Source: Candidatus Poribacteria bacterium
GTDB taxonomy: Bacteria; Poribacteria; WGA-4E; PCPOR2b
Direction: 5' to 3'
Assembly (NCBI GenBank): GCA_027296925.1
Contig: JAPUIP010000638.1
Location: forward strand, 1 to 16,523
DNA length: 16,523 nucleotides
The notes below the pieces were generated by a model, which saw only the letters and a list, made by a program, of their open reading frames with translations, ran no database searches and was not told the origin of the DNA. Both the position numbers and the translations under genes were made by a program. Below, piece after piece: positions 6,718 through 15,183 of this stretch (position 1 is the first letter of the stretch; every line of letters begins with the position of its first letter).

Positions 6718-8346
6718 TCACTCTACACCCATCATGTTGGCATTCCCCTGGTACTTCTTCAGCTTCTCCTGAATCACGATATTATCCGGTTCCAATTCAA
6801 TCGCCTTTTGCCACGCCGAAACGGCTTTCTCCTTGAGCCCTTTTTTCAAATAGACTTCTCCCAGATGATCCTGAATGTCGGCACTATCCGGCATATAATA
6901 AATCGCTTTCTCAAGTTCCGTCAATGCAGCGTTCAGCTTGCCCTGCTTGAAATACGCCCAGCCGAGGCTATCCAGGTATGCCCCGTTCTCCGGTGACTTT
7001 TGGAGGGCTTTCTGGATGAGTTCCACAGCCTCGTCCAGGTTTCTTCCATGCTCAGCAAAAAAATAGCCCAATGCATTATGGGCCTCCTCATGCTCAGGTG
7101 CAAGTGTGAGCGTTCTCTTCAGATAGTGTTCCGTTTTGTCAAGAATCCCAAGTTCTTGATAAGCAATGCCGATCCAGTAGTTTGCATCTATATTGTCCGA
7201 ATCATCTTCCAGCGCCTTTTGTAAGACCTCGATTGCGGCTTCATATTTCCGAAGGATTATATAAAGATGCCCCACACGTAGCGGCGCAATCTCAATTGCT
7301 TTGCTGAGGTAGGATTCTGCCCGCTCAAAATCTCCACGCTCCTGATAAGCAATCCCAAGCCAGGAGTTTGCCTCAACATTGTTCGGATCGGTTTCCAACA
7401 CCTGTTCTAAAACCGCGTTTGCCTTCTCGTCCATCTGACGGGTAACGTAGATACTCCCAAGACGTGTCCGAAAATGTGCCAGTAAGTCATCGTAATTCTG
7501 GTGATCGCGGGAAGTGGCAAACCGACGCAGTTCCGCATACGAATGAATCGCTTTCTCAAGCGTCTCAGCCGCGAGCACCAACTGATCTTGACTATAAAGC
7601 TGATCAAACTCTTCGACGTATAGCGGACCTAATGTCTCATACACATCCCATAGATCTCGGTTGATTTTGACCGCGCGTTCGTAAGCCGCGATTGCCTCCT
7701 GTCTGTTGCCCAATTGCTTATAGAAGCTCCCCAGCCGTTGATAGAAAAACGGCTGGTAGGGCATGATGCGGGTGAGTTCTTTGAAAGCATCAATCGCAGA
7801 TTTGTAATCTTCCATCTGCTCCGCAATACGGCCAAGATACTGGTATGCCTCGACATGGTCTGGATCCAGTTCGACGACCTTCTGGAATGCTGCAATAATA
7901 TCCCCCCACTTGTCCCGGGACTTGTCCCGGGAGTGGCGAAGGTACCGAATCAGGATTTCTCCTAGCAAAAAATGAGGCGTTGGTTTTTCAGGGTCGAGCT
8001 CGATTGCTCGGCGGCATTCCCGCTCTGCCAGCGGGACGTTTTGCATTCTCAAGCTCAAGCTTGCCAGTTCCGTATGGACATAGGCTGAAGTCTCATGTTC
8101 GCGCAAAATCTGTTCATAGGCGCGTTTTGCGTGAGACAGCTTTTTCGCCATTCGCAGATAGGTTGCCACAATTAAGTTCGTATAAACCCCCTTGGCACGT
8201 GCATATTCTGGATAAAGCGGGCTATCGACCACCTGCAATTCATCCCACATCTCTTCTTGCACTGCGCTGAAGGCGTTAAACGGCGTGCTCGCTATGCTCA
8301 CCCTCAAGAAAACCACAAGCAAAAACATCGAACATAAATGTGTCAT
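6718..8346 (-). CDS. Exported tetratricopeptide-repeat (TPR) protein
   Basis: A 542-residue protein opening with a signal peptide (hydrophobic run MFLLVVFLRVSIAS) and otherwise composed of about a dozen 34-residue TPR units, each with the W/Y-LG-Y, A and P-type positions (for example AYVHTELASLSLRMQ, EAYQYLGRIAEQM, YLDSLGWAYFKQG). TPR arrays form superhelices that bind protein partners; here the signal peptide places it in the envelope or periplasm. The ATG at 8346 has a GGAAGGT ribosome site seven bases upstream. Two length irregularities are visible: a four-residue duplication SRDKSRDK from a 12-bp tandem repeat, and one TPR pair near 7265-7290 that is about six residues short. The metallopeptidase gene follows closely, suggesting a functional pair, but no specific partner can be named. 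Confidence 0.85.
   Translation of the reverse strand: MTHLCSMFLLVVFLRVSIASTPFNAFSAVQEEMWDELQVVDSPLYPEYARAKGVYTNLIVATYLRMAKKLSHAKRAYEQILREHETSAYVHTELASLSLRMQNVPLAERECRRAIELDPEKPTPHFLLGEILIRYLRHSRDKSRDKWGDIIAAFQKVVELDPDHVEAYQYLGRIAEQMEDYKSAIDAFKELTRIMPYQPFFYQRLGSFYKQLGNRQEAIAAYERAVKINRDLWDVYETLGPLYVEEFDQLYSQDQLVLAAETLEKAIHSYAELRRFATSRDHQNYDDLLAHFRTRLGSIYVTRQMDEKANAVLEQVLETDPNNVEANSWLGIAYQERGDFERAESYLSKAIEIAPLRVGHLYIILRKYEAAIEVLQKALEDDSDNIDANYWIGIAYQELGILDKTEHYLKRTLTLAPEHEEAHNALGYFFAEHGRNLDEAVELIQKALQKSPENGAYLDSLGWAYFKQGKLNAALTELEKAIYYMPDSADIQDHLGEVYLKKGLKEKAVSAWQKAIELEPDNIVIQEKLKKYQGNANMMGVE
7908..7931. repeat. 12-bp perfect tandem duplication within the TPR gene
   Basis: ACTTGTCCCGGG occurs twice head to tail (7908-7919 and 7920-7931). 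It keeps the reading frame and encodes the duplicated SRDK in the linker between two TPR units. Confidence 0.85.
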
Positions 8347-8431
8347 GAGTTGTACCTTCCGAACTGAGAATTGAAACGGTATTAGCTTCGCTCAAGGGTT
8401 ACGGCGCCAAACCCTCCCACCTACATCTTAA

Positions 8432-10873
8432 TCAAGCACCGCCGTTCCCCGAGATCTTCCCAACATCAACGACGGTCTCATCTTTATGCAACGACATCAA
8501 ACGAACGCCCTGCGTGTTTCTGCCGATCGCCCGGATATCATTGACTACCATCCGTGTCACCATGCCGTTTGAACTAATGATGATGAGTTCGTCATTAGCC
8601 ACAACCATTTTTACTGCGACAACGGTACCATTGCGGGCACTTGTTTTAATGGCAATCACGCCCTTCCCGGCTCGCCCTTGTAAGCGATATTCTTCCAGCA
8701 CGGTGCGTTTGCCATAGCCGTTTTCTGTCACGATCAGCAGCGTGTCGCTCTCACCGGTTGTCGCAACCATGCCAACGATGCAATCCCCCTCCGCAAGACG
8801 AATTCCGCGAACGCCCGCTGCCTTCCGCCCCATGCTGCGAACCTTGTCCTCATTGAAACGGATGGATAATCCCAATTTTGTGACCATGACAATGTTGTGG
8901 TCGCCCTCCGTCAACTGGGCGCCAATCAGCTTGTCTCCTTCGTCAAGCCCAATTGCAATAATCCCAACGGAAGAGGGCCGGCTAAAGACATCGAGGCTGC
9001 ATTTCTTGACAATCCCGCTTGCCGTTGCCATAAAGACAAATCGATCTGCATCAAACTTCCGGACCGACACAAAGGCGGTAATCTTTTCATCATTTTCTAA
9101 TCGAAGGAGATTGACAACGGACCGGCCGCCTGAAGTCCGGCTGCCTTCGGGGATCTCAAATACTTTCAGCCAATAACACTTGCCCAGATCCGTAAAAAAC
9201 AGGATGTATTGATGCGCCGATGCGACAAAGACATGTTCGGGGAAATCGCCCTCTTTCGTTCCCATCCCGATCACGCCAATGCCGCCGCGATGTTGACGTT
9301 GATAAGTCGTGATCGGCACTCGCTTGATGTAACCTTCGTGCGAGATGACAACGACCATCTCTTCATCTGCAATCAGGTCTTCGATCTCAAACTCTTTTGC
9401 GGCATCAACAATTCGGGTTCGCCGTTCATCCCCGTATTTCGCCTTTAATTCTAGCAACTCCTCTTTAATGATGACTGTAATCAGCATCTCACTTTCGAGG
9501 ATTGCCCGTAACTCTTCAATCCGCTCCAGGAGGTTCGCGTACTCATCATTAATCCGTTGGCGTTCCAGCCCTGTCAACTGGCGCAACGTCATGGTCAAGA
9601 TTTCGCTGGCTTGAACCTCCGAAAGCGTATAGCTCTCCATCAACAGATTACGTGCGTCCTGTGGAGATTCCGCGGTTTGCACAATCTCAATCACATCTTC
9701 AATATTGTTTAAAGCGATGCGATACCCCTCCAGAATGTGTGCGCGTCGCTCGCACACGTCGAGGTCATACTGAGTCCGACGGCGGACGACAGTTCGGCGA
9801 TGGTCGAGATAGTCACTCATAATCCCTTTCAGCGACAACACCTTGGGTAAGCCATCGACCAGACAGAGCATAATCGCACTGTAGTTCGTCTGCATCTGCG
9901 TGTGTTTGTACAACTGGTTCAAGATGACCTGCGCGATTTCGCCCCGCTTGAGTTCAACGATAACCCGCATGTTCTGGTCCGATTCATCACGAATATCGGA
10001 AATTCCGGTGATCGTCTTATTGGTCACCAGATCGTACATCCGCTTGAGCAGATGGTTTTTCTTAATCTGGTAAGGGATTTCCGTAATGAGAATGTGCTCC
10101 TTGCTGTCGTTTGTCCGTTCAATGACAGCTTTCGCTCGGACTGTAATGCTGCCTCTCCCCTTCGCGTACATCTCACGAATGCCGGTTCGTCCAACAATCA
10201 GCCCCGCCGTCGGAAAGTCAGGGCCAGGAATGTACGCCATGAGATCTTCGAGGGTCGCTGCCGGATTTTCTAGCAACAGAATTAATCCATCAACGACCTC
10301 CTCCAGGTTGTGTGGCGGAATTCGTGTCAAATATCCAACGCCAATGCCGGTTGTTCCGTTGACAAGCAAGTTTGGCAATCGCGCCGGTAGAACCGTCGGC
10401 TCGGTCGTCGACTCCTTGTAGTTCGGCTGAAAATCAACGGTGTTTTTGTGGACGTCCGCTAACATCTCAGCCGCGATCCGTGTCAAGCGGCATTCGGTAT
10501 AACGCATCGCACCGGGTGGGTCATCATCAATGGATCCGAAATTTCCTTGCCCGTCAACCATGGGATAGCGCATGGCAAAATCTTGGACCAACCCTACCAA
10601 CGCATCATAAATCGGACCATCTCCGTGCGGATGGTAGTTCTTCATCACCTCGCCAACGACGGCAGCGCATTTGTCATAAGGACGCCCCGACGTCATGTTA
10701 ACCTCCCCCATGGCATAGAGGATACGCCGCGTGCTCGGCTTCAGTCCATCTCTCAAATCAGGAATCGCCCGGTTGGTATTGACGCTCATCGCGTAGGTCA
10801 GGTACGATTCCCTTAGCTCATCCTCGATATATCTCGTAATAATATGTTGGTCTTCATCGTTCCGTGTTAGCAC
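8432..10873 (-). CDS. gyrA: DNA gyrase subunit A
   Basis: GyrA is the breakage-reunion subunit of the A2B2 gyrase that introduces negative supercoils. From the GTG at 10873 it is 813 residues. The winged-helix/tower domain contains the catalytic tyrosine Y125 in MRYTEC, after the conserved YHPHGD and DGQGNFGS segments; the C-terminal six-bladed pinwheel begins near residue 495. Two residues are unusual: glycine G86 where E. coli has S83, and a GyrA box reading QHRGGIG (9275-9295) rather than QRRGGKG/RG. The frame extends to a TTG at 10921, but those 16 codons are an intergenic repeat without a ribosome site, whereas the GTG has GAAGGGAG eleven bases upstream and gives a normal-length N-terminus. 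It lies just downstream of gyrB and is probably cotranscribed with it. It is GyrA rather than ParC by its pairing with gyrB beside recF-dnaN. Confidence 0.96.
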   Translation of the reverse strand: MLTRNDEDQHIITRYIEDELRESYLTYAMSVNTNRAIPDLRDGLKPSTRRILYAMGEVNMTSGRPYDKCAAVVGEVMKNYHPHGDGPIYDALVGLVQDFAMRYPMVDGQGNFGSIDDDPPGAMRYTECRLTRIAAEMLADVHKNTVDFQPNYKESTTEPTVLPARLPNLLVNGTTGIGVGYLTRIPPHNLEEVVDGLILLLENPAATLEDLMAYIPGPDFPTAGLIVGRTGIREMYAKGRGSITVRAKAVIERTNDSKEHILITEIPYQIKKNHLLKRMYDLVTNKTITGISDIRDESDQNMRVIVELKRGEIAQVILNQLYKHTQMQTNYSAIMLCLVDGLPKVLSLKGIMSDYLDHRRTVVRRRTQYDLDVCERRAHILEGYRIALNNIEDVIEIVQTAESPQDARNLLMESYTLSEVQASEILTMTLRQLTGLERQRINDEYANLLERIEELRAILESEMLITVIIKEELLELKAKYGDERRTRIVDAAKEFEIEDLIADEEMVVVISHEGYIKRVPITTYQRQHRGGIGVIGMGTKEGDFPEHVFVASAHQYILFFTDLGKCYWLKVFEIPEGSRTSGGRSVVNLLRLENDEKITAFVSVRKFDADRFVFMATASGIVKKCSLDVFSRPSSVGIIAIGLDEGDKLIGAQLTEGDHNIVMVTKLGLSIRFNEDKVRSMGRKAAGVRGIRLAEGDCIVGMVATTGESDTLLIVTENGYGKRTVLEEYRLQGRAGKGVIAIKTSARNGTVVAVKMVVANDELIIISSNGMVTRMVVNDIRAIGRNTQGVRLMSLHKDETVVDVGKISGNGGA

Positions 10874-10884
10874 GTTCTGCTTAA

Positions 10885-10892
10885 CTCCCTTC
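10885..10892 (-). promoter_or_regulatory. Ribosome binding site supporting the GTG start of gyrA
   Basis: GAAGGGAG on the minus strand ends eleven bases before the GTG at 10873. The spacing is slightly long, but no site precedes the TTG alternative at 10921. Confidence 0.5.
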
Positions 10893-10899
10893 TCAATGA

Positions 10900-10918
10900 A
10901 ACGTGAGGCGTAATGCGT
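10900..10918. repeat. Degenerate intergenic repeat in the gyrB-gyrA gap
   Basis: AACGTGAGGCGTAATGCGT matches 6628-6646 at 17 of 19 positions. Related words (GTGAAACGT, GCGTAT) occur in reverse orientation near 3463-3491. It is translated as THYASRF in the extended gyrA frame, which is why that extension is judged artefactual. Confidence 0.5.
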
Positions 10919-10973
10919 CAAAGATCATATTGAAAAACTGACGTCTTCCCTATCGCTGTTTCGCGGATTCGTC

Positions 10974-13427
10974 TCACGCTCCATACAGATCCACATTCAC
11001 CTGATTCCCGTATTTTTCGATAAACTTACGCCGTGGATCCACCTCATCTCCCATGAGCAGCGTGAACATCCGATCCGCCTCAAACGCATCCTCCAGCTTT
11101 ACCTGGAGCAAGACCCGTGCTTCTGGATTCATCGTGGTCTCCTTCAGTTGTTCCGCGTTCATCTCGGCGAGCCCTTTATATCGCGTAATGGTTATACCCC
11201 GTCGACCAATGTCTAAAATCTCCTGCAAGAGTTGCCAGACCGTGTTTGCTCTTCGAGGTTCTCGGTCGCCATCTCGGATTGTAAAGATCGGATTGCCATT
11301 ACTGCTCTCATCCCCGTTGGCGCGATCAAAGTCATGAGGTAAAATATCGTATCCACTCAACTTCTCAATCAATTCATCCAGATCCCGGATTTCGTGCATA
11401 TCCGACACATCTTCGATGACGGCTTCGCTTGTTGCACCGAGATTGTCGAGTTCAAGCTGGCCGCGCATATTCTGCTCAATGAGTTGATCAATCTCCTCAT
11501 CCTCAAAACGATAGAATTCTCCTTGATCGGTTTGCACTCGAAACAGGGGGACTTTCTCCTCACCGCGGAACCGCTGATTCAAAAGCCGATCGGTATCAAT
11601 ACCTTTGCGCCCCAACTCAGTGAGCAAGCCCTCAATCTTTCGGATTGACTGAAGAATCGTGCGACACTGGATCGGGGTATATGGTGTACCGCGTCGAATA
11701 TTAATCAGTTCCGCGCCCTCCATCGCAGCTTCCAGGAGATAATCGTTCATCTGCTCATCATTCTGGAGGTATTGGGTGCGACGCCCTCTGCGGATCTGAT
11801 ACAGTGGCGGCTGGGCGATATACAGATGTCCATCCAGAACTAGCTGAGGCATCTGGCGGAAAAAGAAGGTCAACAGCAGGGTGCGGATGTGTGCGCCATC
11901 AACATCAGCATCAGCCATAATAATCACCTTCGCATAGCGCAGCTTTTCGATCGAAAAATCCTCCTGTCCAATTCCTGTTCCAAGCATCATCACCATGTCG
12001 ATGATCTGCTCGTTCTTGAGGATTTTATCCAAACGCGCCTTGGCGACGTTGATGCCTTTTCCTTTTAACGGCAGCACCGCTTGAAAACGCCGATCACGCC
12101 CTTGCTTGGCCGTTCCACCCGCAGAATCCCCTTCAACCAGGAATGTTTCGCACAGCGCCGGATCGCGTTCGGAGCAATCGGCAAGTTTTCCGGGCATGGA
12201 TGCGGAGTCCAGAATCCCCTTTCTCCGGATGACTTCCCGCGCCCTTCGAGCGGCATCTCGCGCCTGCGCCGCTTGAACACTCTTTTGGATCACTTTTTTC
12301 GTAACGTCCGGATTCTCTTCGAGATAGATCTTCAGTTTCTCATTGACGAGGGTCTGCACAATCCCCTCAACTTTAGTGTTTCCTAGCTTCTGTTTGGTTT
12401 GCCCCTCGAACTGGGGGTCGGGCACTTTGATACTGATTACCGCCGTCAATCCTTCACGAATATCCTCGCCCGACAGTGAAATCTTCACGTTCTTTAAGAG
12501 ATTATTCTCTTTTGCATAAGCGTTGAAAGTCCGGGTAAATGCACTTTTGAAGCCACTCTCATGGAATCCGCCTTCAGGTGTGCGAACGTTATTGGCATAA
12601 GAGAAGAGATTCTCGGAGTAGGTGGTATTAAACTGCAGCGCAATTTCGACCCAAACCCCCTCCTTAAGCCCTTCTATGTAAATAGGCTCCTTGTGGAGGA
12701 CCTCTTTGTTTTGGTTATGATATTGCACAAACGACGAAATGCCGCCTTCGTACTGAAAAACCCGGACTTCTCTCTCTTTACCATCCTCTGTGAGTCGCTC
12801 GTCCTTGAAGATAATCTTGATCCCCCGGTTGAGGAACGCAAATTCGCGCAGGCGTTCTGCCAGGACGTCATGCGAGAAGTGAACCGTTTCAAAGATTTCT
12901 GAATCCGGCATAAAGCTCGTCGTTGTCCCTGTTTTTTGGCTGACCCCAACAACTTCGACATCTGCCAAAGGAACGCCCCGTGCATACTTCTGCTGGTAAA
13001 CCTTTCCACCTTGCCTGACTTGAACGTGGAGCCATTCCGATAGGGCATTCACAATAGAGGCGCCAACGCCGTGTAACCCCCCGGCCGTTTTATATCCTGT
13101 ATTTGCGCGTCCGTCAAATTTTCCACCGGCATGCAACGTCGTCATCACAACCTGTAAGGCCGAGACACCGCTTACATGTTGATCGACTGGAATGCCACGT
13201 CCCTCATCACGCACGGTTGCGCTGCCATCGGCATGAATGATAACTTCGACCTCCGATCCGAAACCGGCAGCGATCTCGTCAATCGAATTATCGACTAACT
13301 CCTTGATCAGGTGGTGCAACCCGGATGGACCGGTGCTGCCGATGTACATACTCGGACGTTTGCGAACTGCCTCTAATCCTTTGAGTACCTGTATGTCTTT
13401 TGCAGTATAAGAAGAGACCTCTATCAT
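10974..13427 (-). CDS. gyrB: DNA gyrase subunit B
   Basis: GyrB is the ATPase subunit of gyrase, 817 residues. The GHKL ATPase domain shows E43 and N47 in ELVDNSIDE, the DEGRGIP loop and GGLHGVGASIVNAL. The transducer domain follows, then the TOPRIM domain with E432 in EGDSAGG and the acidic pair in MADADVDGAH. The C-terminal region contains an insertion of roughly 160 residues (about 575-735) before the RYKGLAEMN motif, so total length is like E. coli GyrB (804) rather than the ~640 residues of Bacillus. In E. coli the corresponding insert aids GyrA and DNA contact; here the sequence is different and highly charged. The ATG at 13427 has AAGGAG nine bases upstream. It sits 26 bases after dciA. 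Confidence 0.97.
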   Translation of the reverse strand: MIEVSSYTAKDIQVLKGLEAVRKRPSMYIGSTGPSGLHHLIKELVDNSIDEIAAGFGSEVEVIIHADGSATVRDEGRGIPVDQHVSGVSALQVVMTTLHAGGKFDGRANTGYKTAGGLHGVGASIVNALSEWLHVQVRQGGKVYQQKYARGVPLADVEVVGVSQKTGTTTSFMPDSEIFETVHFSHDVLAERLREFAFLNRGIKIIFKDERLTEDGKEREVRVFQYEGGISSFVQYHNQNKEVLHKEPIYIEGLKEGVWVEIALQFNTTYSENLFSYANNVRTPEGGFHESGFKSAFTRTFNAYAKENNLLKNVKISLSGEDIREGLTAVISIKVPDPQFEGQTKQKLGNTKVEGIVQTLVNEKLKIYLEENPDVTKKVIQKSVQAAQARDAARRAREVIRRKGILDSASMPGKLADCSERDPALCETFLVEGDSAGGTAKQGRDRRFQAVLPLKGKGINVAKARLDKILKNEQIIDMVMMLGTGIGQEDFSIEKLRYAKVIIMADADVDGAHIRTLLLTFFFRQMPQLVLDGHLYIAQPPLYQIRRGRRTQYLQNDEQMNDYLLEAAMEGAELINIRRGTPYTPIQCRTILQSIRKIEGLLTELGRKGIDTDRLLNQRFRGEEKVPLFRVQTDQGEFYRFEDEEIDQLIEQNMRGQLELDNLGATSEAVIEDVSDMHEIRDLDELIEKLSGYDILPHDFDRANGDESSNGNPIFTIRDGDREPRRANTVWQLLQEILDIGRRGITITRYKGLAEMNAEQLKETTMNPEARVLLQVKLEDAFEADRMFTLLMGDEVDPRRKFIEKYGNQVNVDLYGA

Positions 13428-13453
13428 ACGTTTCTACTCCTTTATCATCAATT

Positions 13454-13966
13454 CTAATCGCGATTCGTCTTTTCCTTCAGGACTGAACGTTGGCTCTGCT
13501 TGATAAATAGGCGCCGTAATCGCGCTTTCAAATCCGGATCTTCAACCACCGAAACTGTTTTATTAATCTGTTCTAATACCTCAGAAGTGAGTGCGACCTT
13601 TTCTAGTTTTAGACGTTGAGGACGCTGGAAACGTTGAATTTTCAGGCGGGAAGGGTGATCGATTGGCTTGATAGCAAACTGCAACTCCCTAACGGCAGGT
13701 TGGCCGACGGCGTCATTAATCTGCTGCATGACATAGTGTCTCCGCAGCAAGAGTTCTGTCATCCAGATGTTGTGTGATACATTGACTGTCAATATCCCAT
13801 TAACGAGCGAAACCGGTTGGGTATCACGAGCAATCAGCGTTCCGACAGCCTCTTTCCATTTCATAAAAACCTTCACTTCAAGGATTTTGTGATCGAATCC
13901 ATAGTCACGAAGGAGGTCCTCAAGCAGGTGATCTATGCGCTGTGTTTTCTTATCGGACTTTTCCAT
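13454..13966 (-). CDS. dciA: DciA-type (DUF721) replicative helicase loader/operator
   Basis: A 170-residue DUF721 family protein. The family hallmarks are present: an N-terminal helix, W37-K-E-A-V-G, a DTQPVSLVNGILTVNVSHNIWMTEL strand-and-helix segment and a following INDAVG...VRELQF. Members named DciA assist loading of the DnaB helicase and are the ancestral counterpart of the phage-derived DnaC/DnaI loaders. The position between recF and gyrB is the common one for this family and supports the call. Its start overlaps the recF 3' end by 17 bases, with no good ribosome site, so translation is probably coupled to recF. The C-terminal ~60 residues are basic and poorly conserved in appearance. 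The function is assigned by family and position, not by any catalytic residue. Confidence 0.85.
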   Translation of the reverse strand: MEKSDKKTQRIDHLLEDLLRDYGFDHKILEVKVFMKWKEAVGTLIARDTQPVSLVNGILTVNVSHNIWMTELLLRRHYVMQQINDAVGQPAVRELQFAIKPIDHPSRLKIQRFQRPQRLKLEKVALTSEVLEQINKTVSVVEDPDLKARLRRLFIKQSQRSVLKEKTNRD

Positions 13967-15119
13967 CTTGCACCGTAAACACGCAGCAATCGCCGAGATC
14001 TGGCGTCCACACCTCTTGCCGCGTCGAAGTGATAAACGTTTGTGCGTTCAAGCGCCGTAACAGTTCAAACAGAAATGCGGATCGCGCTTCATCGAGTTCC
14101 GAGAAAACGTCATCCAACAAAACGACCGGAGTTTCCTCCGTCTCTTCACGCAGCAACTCCAACTCTCCCAACTTCAGGGCCAGAGCGATTGTTCGCTGTT
14201 GTCCCTGTGAACCAAAAGACCTTGCCTCTTGACGATACACAGTACCGGCGGACCGCGCTTCCAATACCAATTTGAAGTCATCGCGGTGTGGTCCCACTGA
14301 AGTTGTTCCACGTCGGATGTCGAAATGCCGGGAGGATTGCAGCGCCCGGCGGAATTGATCATCCATATCGGACGCCATCGCGCGATCGGCGCCATCCAAG
14401 AGAGGTTGGTACGTCAGATCGAGCTTTTCGCTATCCCCGGTCAAATCAGCATGCTTGGCTTGCGTATGAACCTTTAATTGCGCCAAAACTTTCGCTCGTG
14501 CTTGGATCAAAGCAATCCCATCGGCAACAAGCAAATCGTCCCAAGCATCCAGAAGTTCGACGCTCGCACCTTTCGACCGAATCTGCTTCAGCAATTCGTT
14601 ACGCTGCTTGAGGGCAAATTGGTAATTTTGGAGGTGATGCAAGTAAGCCGCGCTGATCTGGGAAATCAGTCTATCGACAAAACGTCGGCGATCCGCGGGA
14701 GCCCCTTTCACCAGAGCCAGTGATTCGGGAGAGAAAAAAACAACGTTGAACTGACCAATCCACTGTGAGAGCTTTTTCTGGAGGGTACCGTTGAGTTTGA
14801 AACGCTTTTTGCCATTCAACTCATTTGAGACTTCAACCGTCATCAGGTTCACGGCAGCCGCCTCCCGGCGCGCCTCCTCTCCAGAAATAGCAGGGACAAA
14901 AGCTCCCTTGAGGTAGAACCAACTTTCGTTATACCGTATCAGTTCATCATCTAGATAGGTTCGGTGTGATTTTGCCGTGCTGAGGAAATAAATTGCTTCT
15001 AAGAGTGTCGTTTTCCCCTGTGCGTTTTCTCCGACGATCAGGTTGACCCCATCCTTAAAATCGATCTCACAATCGACATAATTCCGGAAATTACGCAGCA
15101 CGAGTTGGTTTAATCGCAT
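13950..15119 (-). CDS. recF: DNA replication and repair protein RecF
   Basis: RecF is an SMC/ABC-like ATPase that, with RecO and RecR, directs RecA loading at single-strand gaps. It has 389 residues, slightly longer than the usual 360-370. Walker A is GENAQGKT (residues 30-37), followed by LLEAIYFLSTAKSHRT. The ABC signature region is SQGQQRTIALALK, Walker B is VVLLDDVFSELD, and the RecF-specific SVGPHRDDF is present. The ATG at 15119 lacks a clear ribosome site; the gap to dnaN is 64 bases and contains a GGCATTAG repeat. It overlaps dciA by 17 bases at the 3' end. Confidence 0.96.
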   Translation of the reverse strand: MRLNQLVLRNFRNYVDCEIDFKDGVNLIVGENAQGKTTLLEAIYFLSTAKSHRTYLDDELIRYNESWFYLKGAFVPAISGEEARREAAAVNLMTVEVSNELNGKKRFKLNGTLQKKLSQWIGQFNVVFFSPESLALVKGAPADRRRFVDRLISQISAAYLHHLQNYQFALKQRNELLKQIRSKGASVELLDAWDDLLVADGIALIQARAKVLAQLKVHTQAKHADLTGDSEKLDLTYQPLLDGADRAMASDMDDQFRRALQSSRHFDIRRGTTSVGPHRDDFKLVLEARSAGTVYRQEARSFGSQGQQRTIALALKLGELELLREETEETPVVLLDDVFSELDEARSAFLFELLRRLNAQTFITSTRQEVWTPDLGDCCVFTVQDGKVR

Positions 15120-15127
15120 TGTTGTAG

Positions 15128-15141
15128 GGCATTAGGCATTA
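15128..15141. repeat. GGCATTAG tandem words in the recF-dnaN gap
   Basis: GGCATTAGGCATTA is two overlapping copies of the word also found at 4888-4895 and, inverted, at 4924-4931. It lies just upstream of recF, where a ribosome site would be expected. Confidence 0.4.
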
Positions 15142-15183
15142 AGTATCAGCCAATTAAACCGAGACACCTAATAACCTAAAATG

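Noticed and set aside
8395..8415. Stem-loop AGGGTT/AACCCT downstream of gyrA as a terminator
   Set aside because: Only six paired bases with a nine-base loop and no T-run on either strand.
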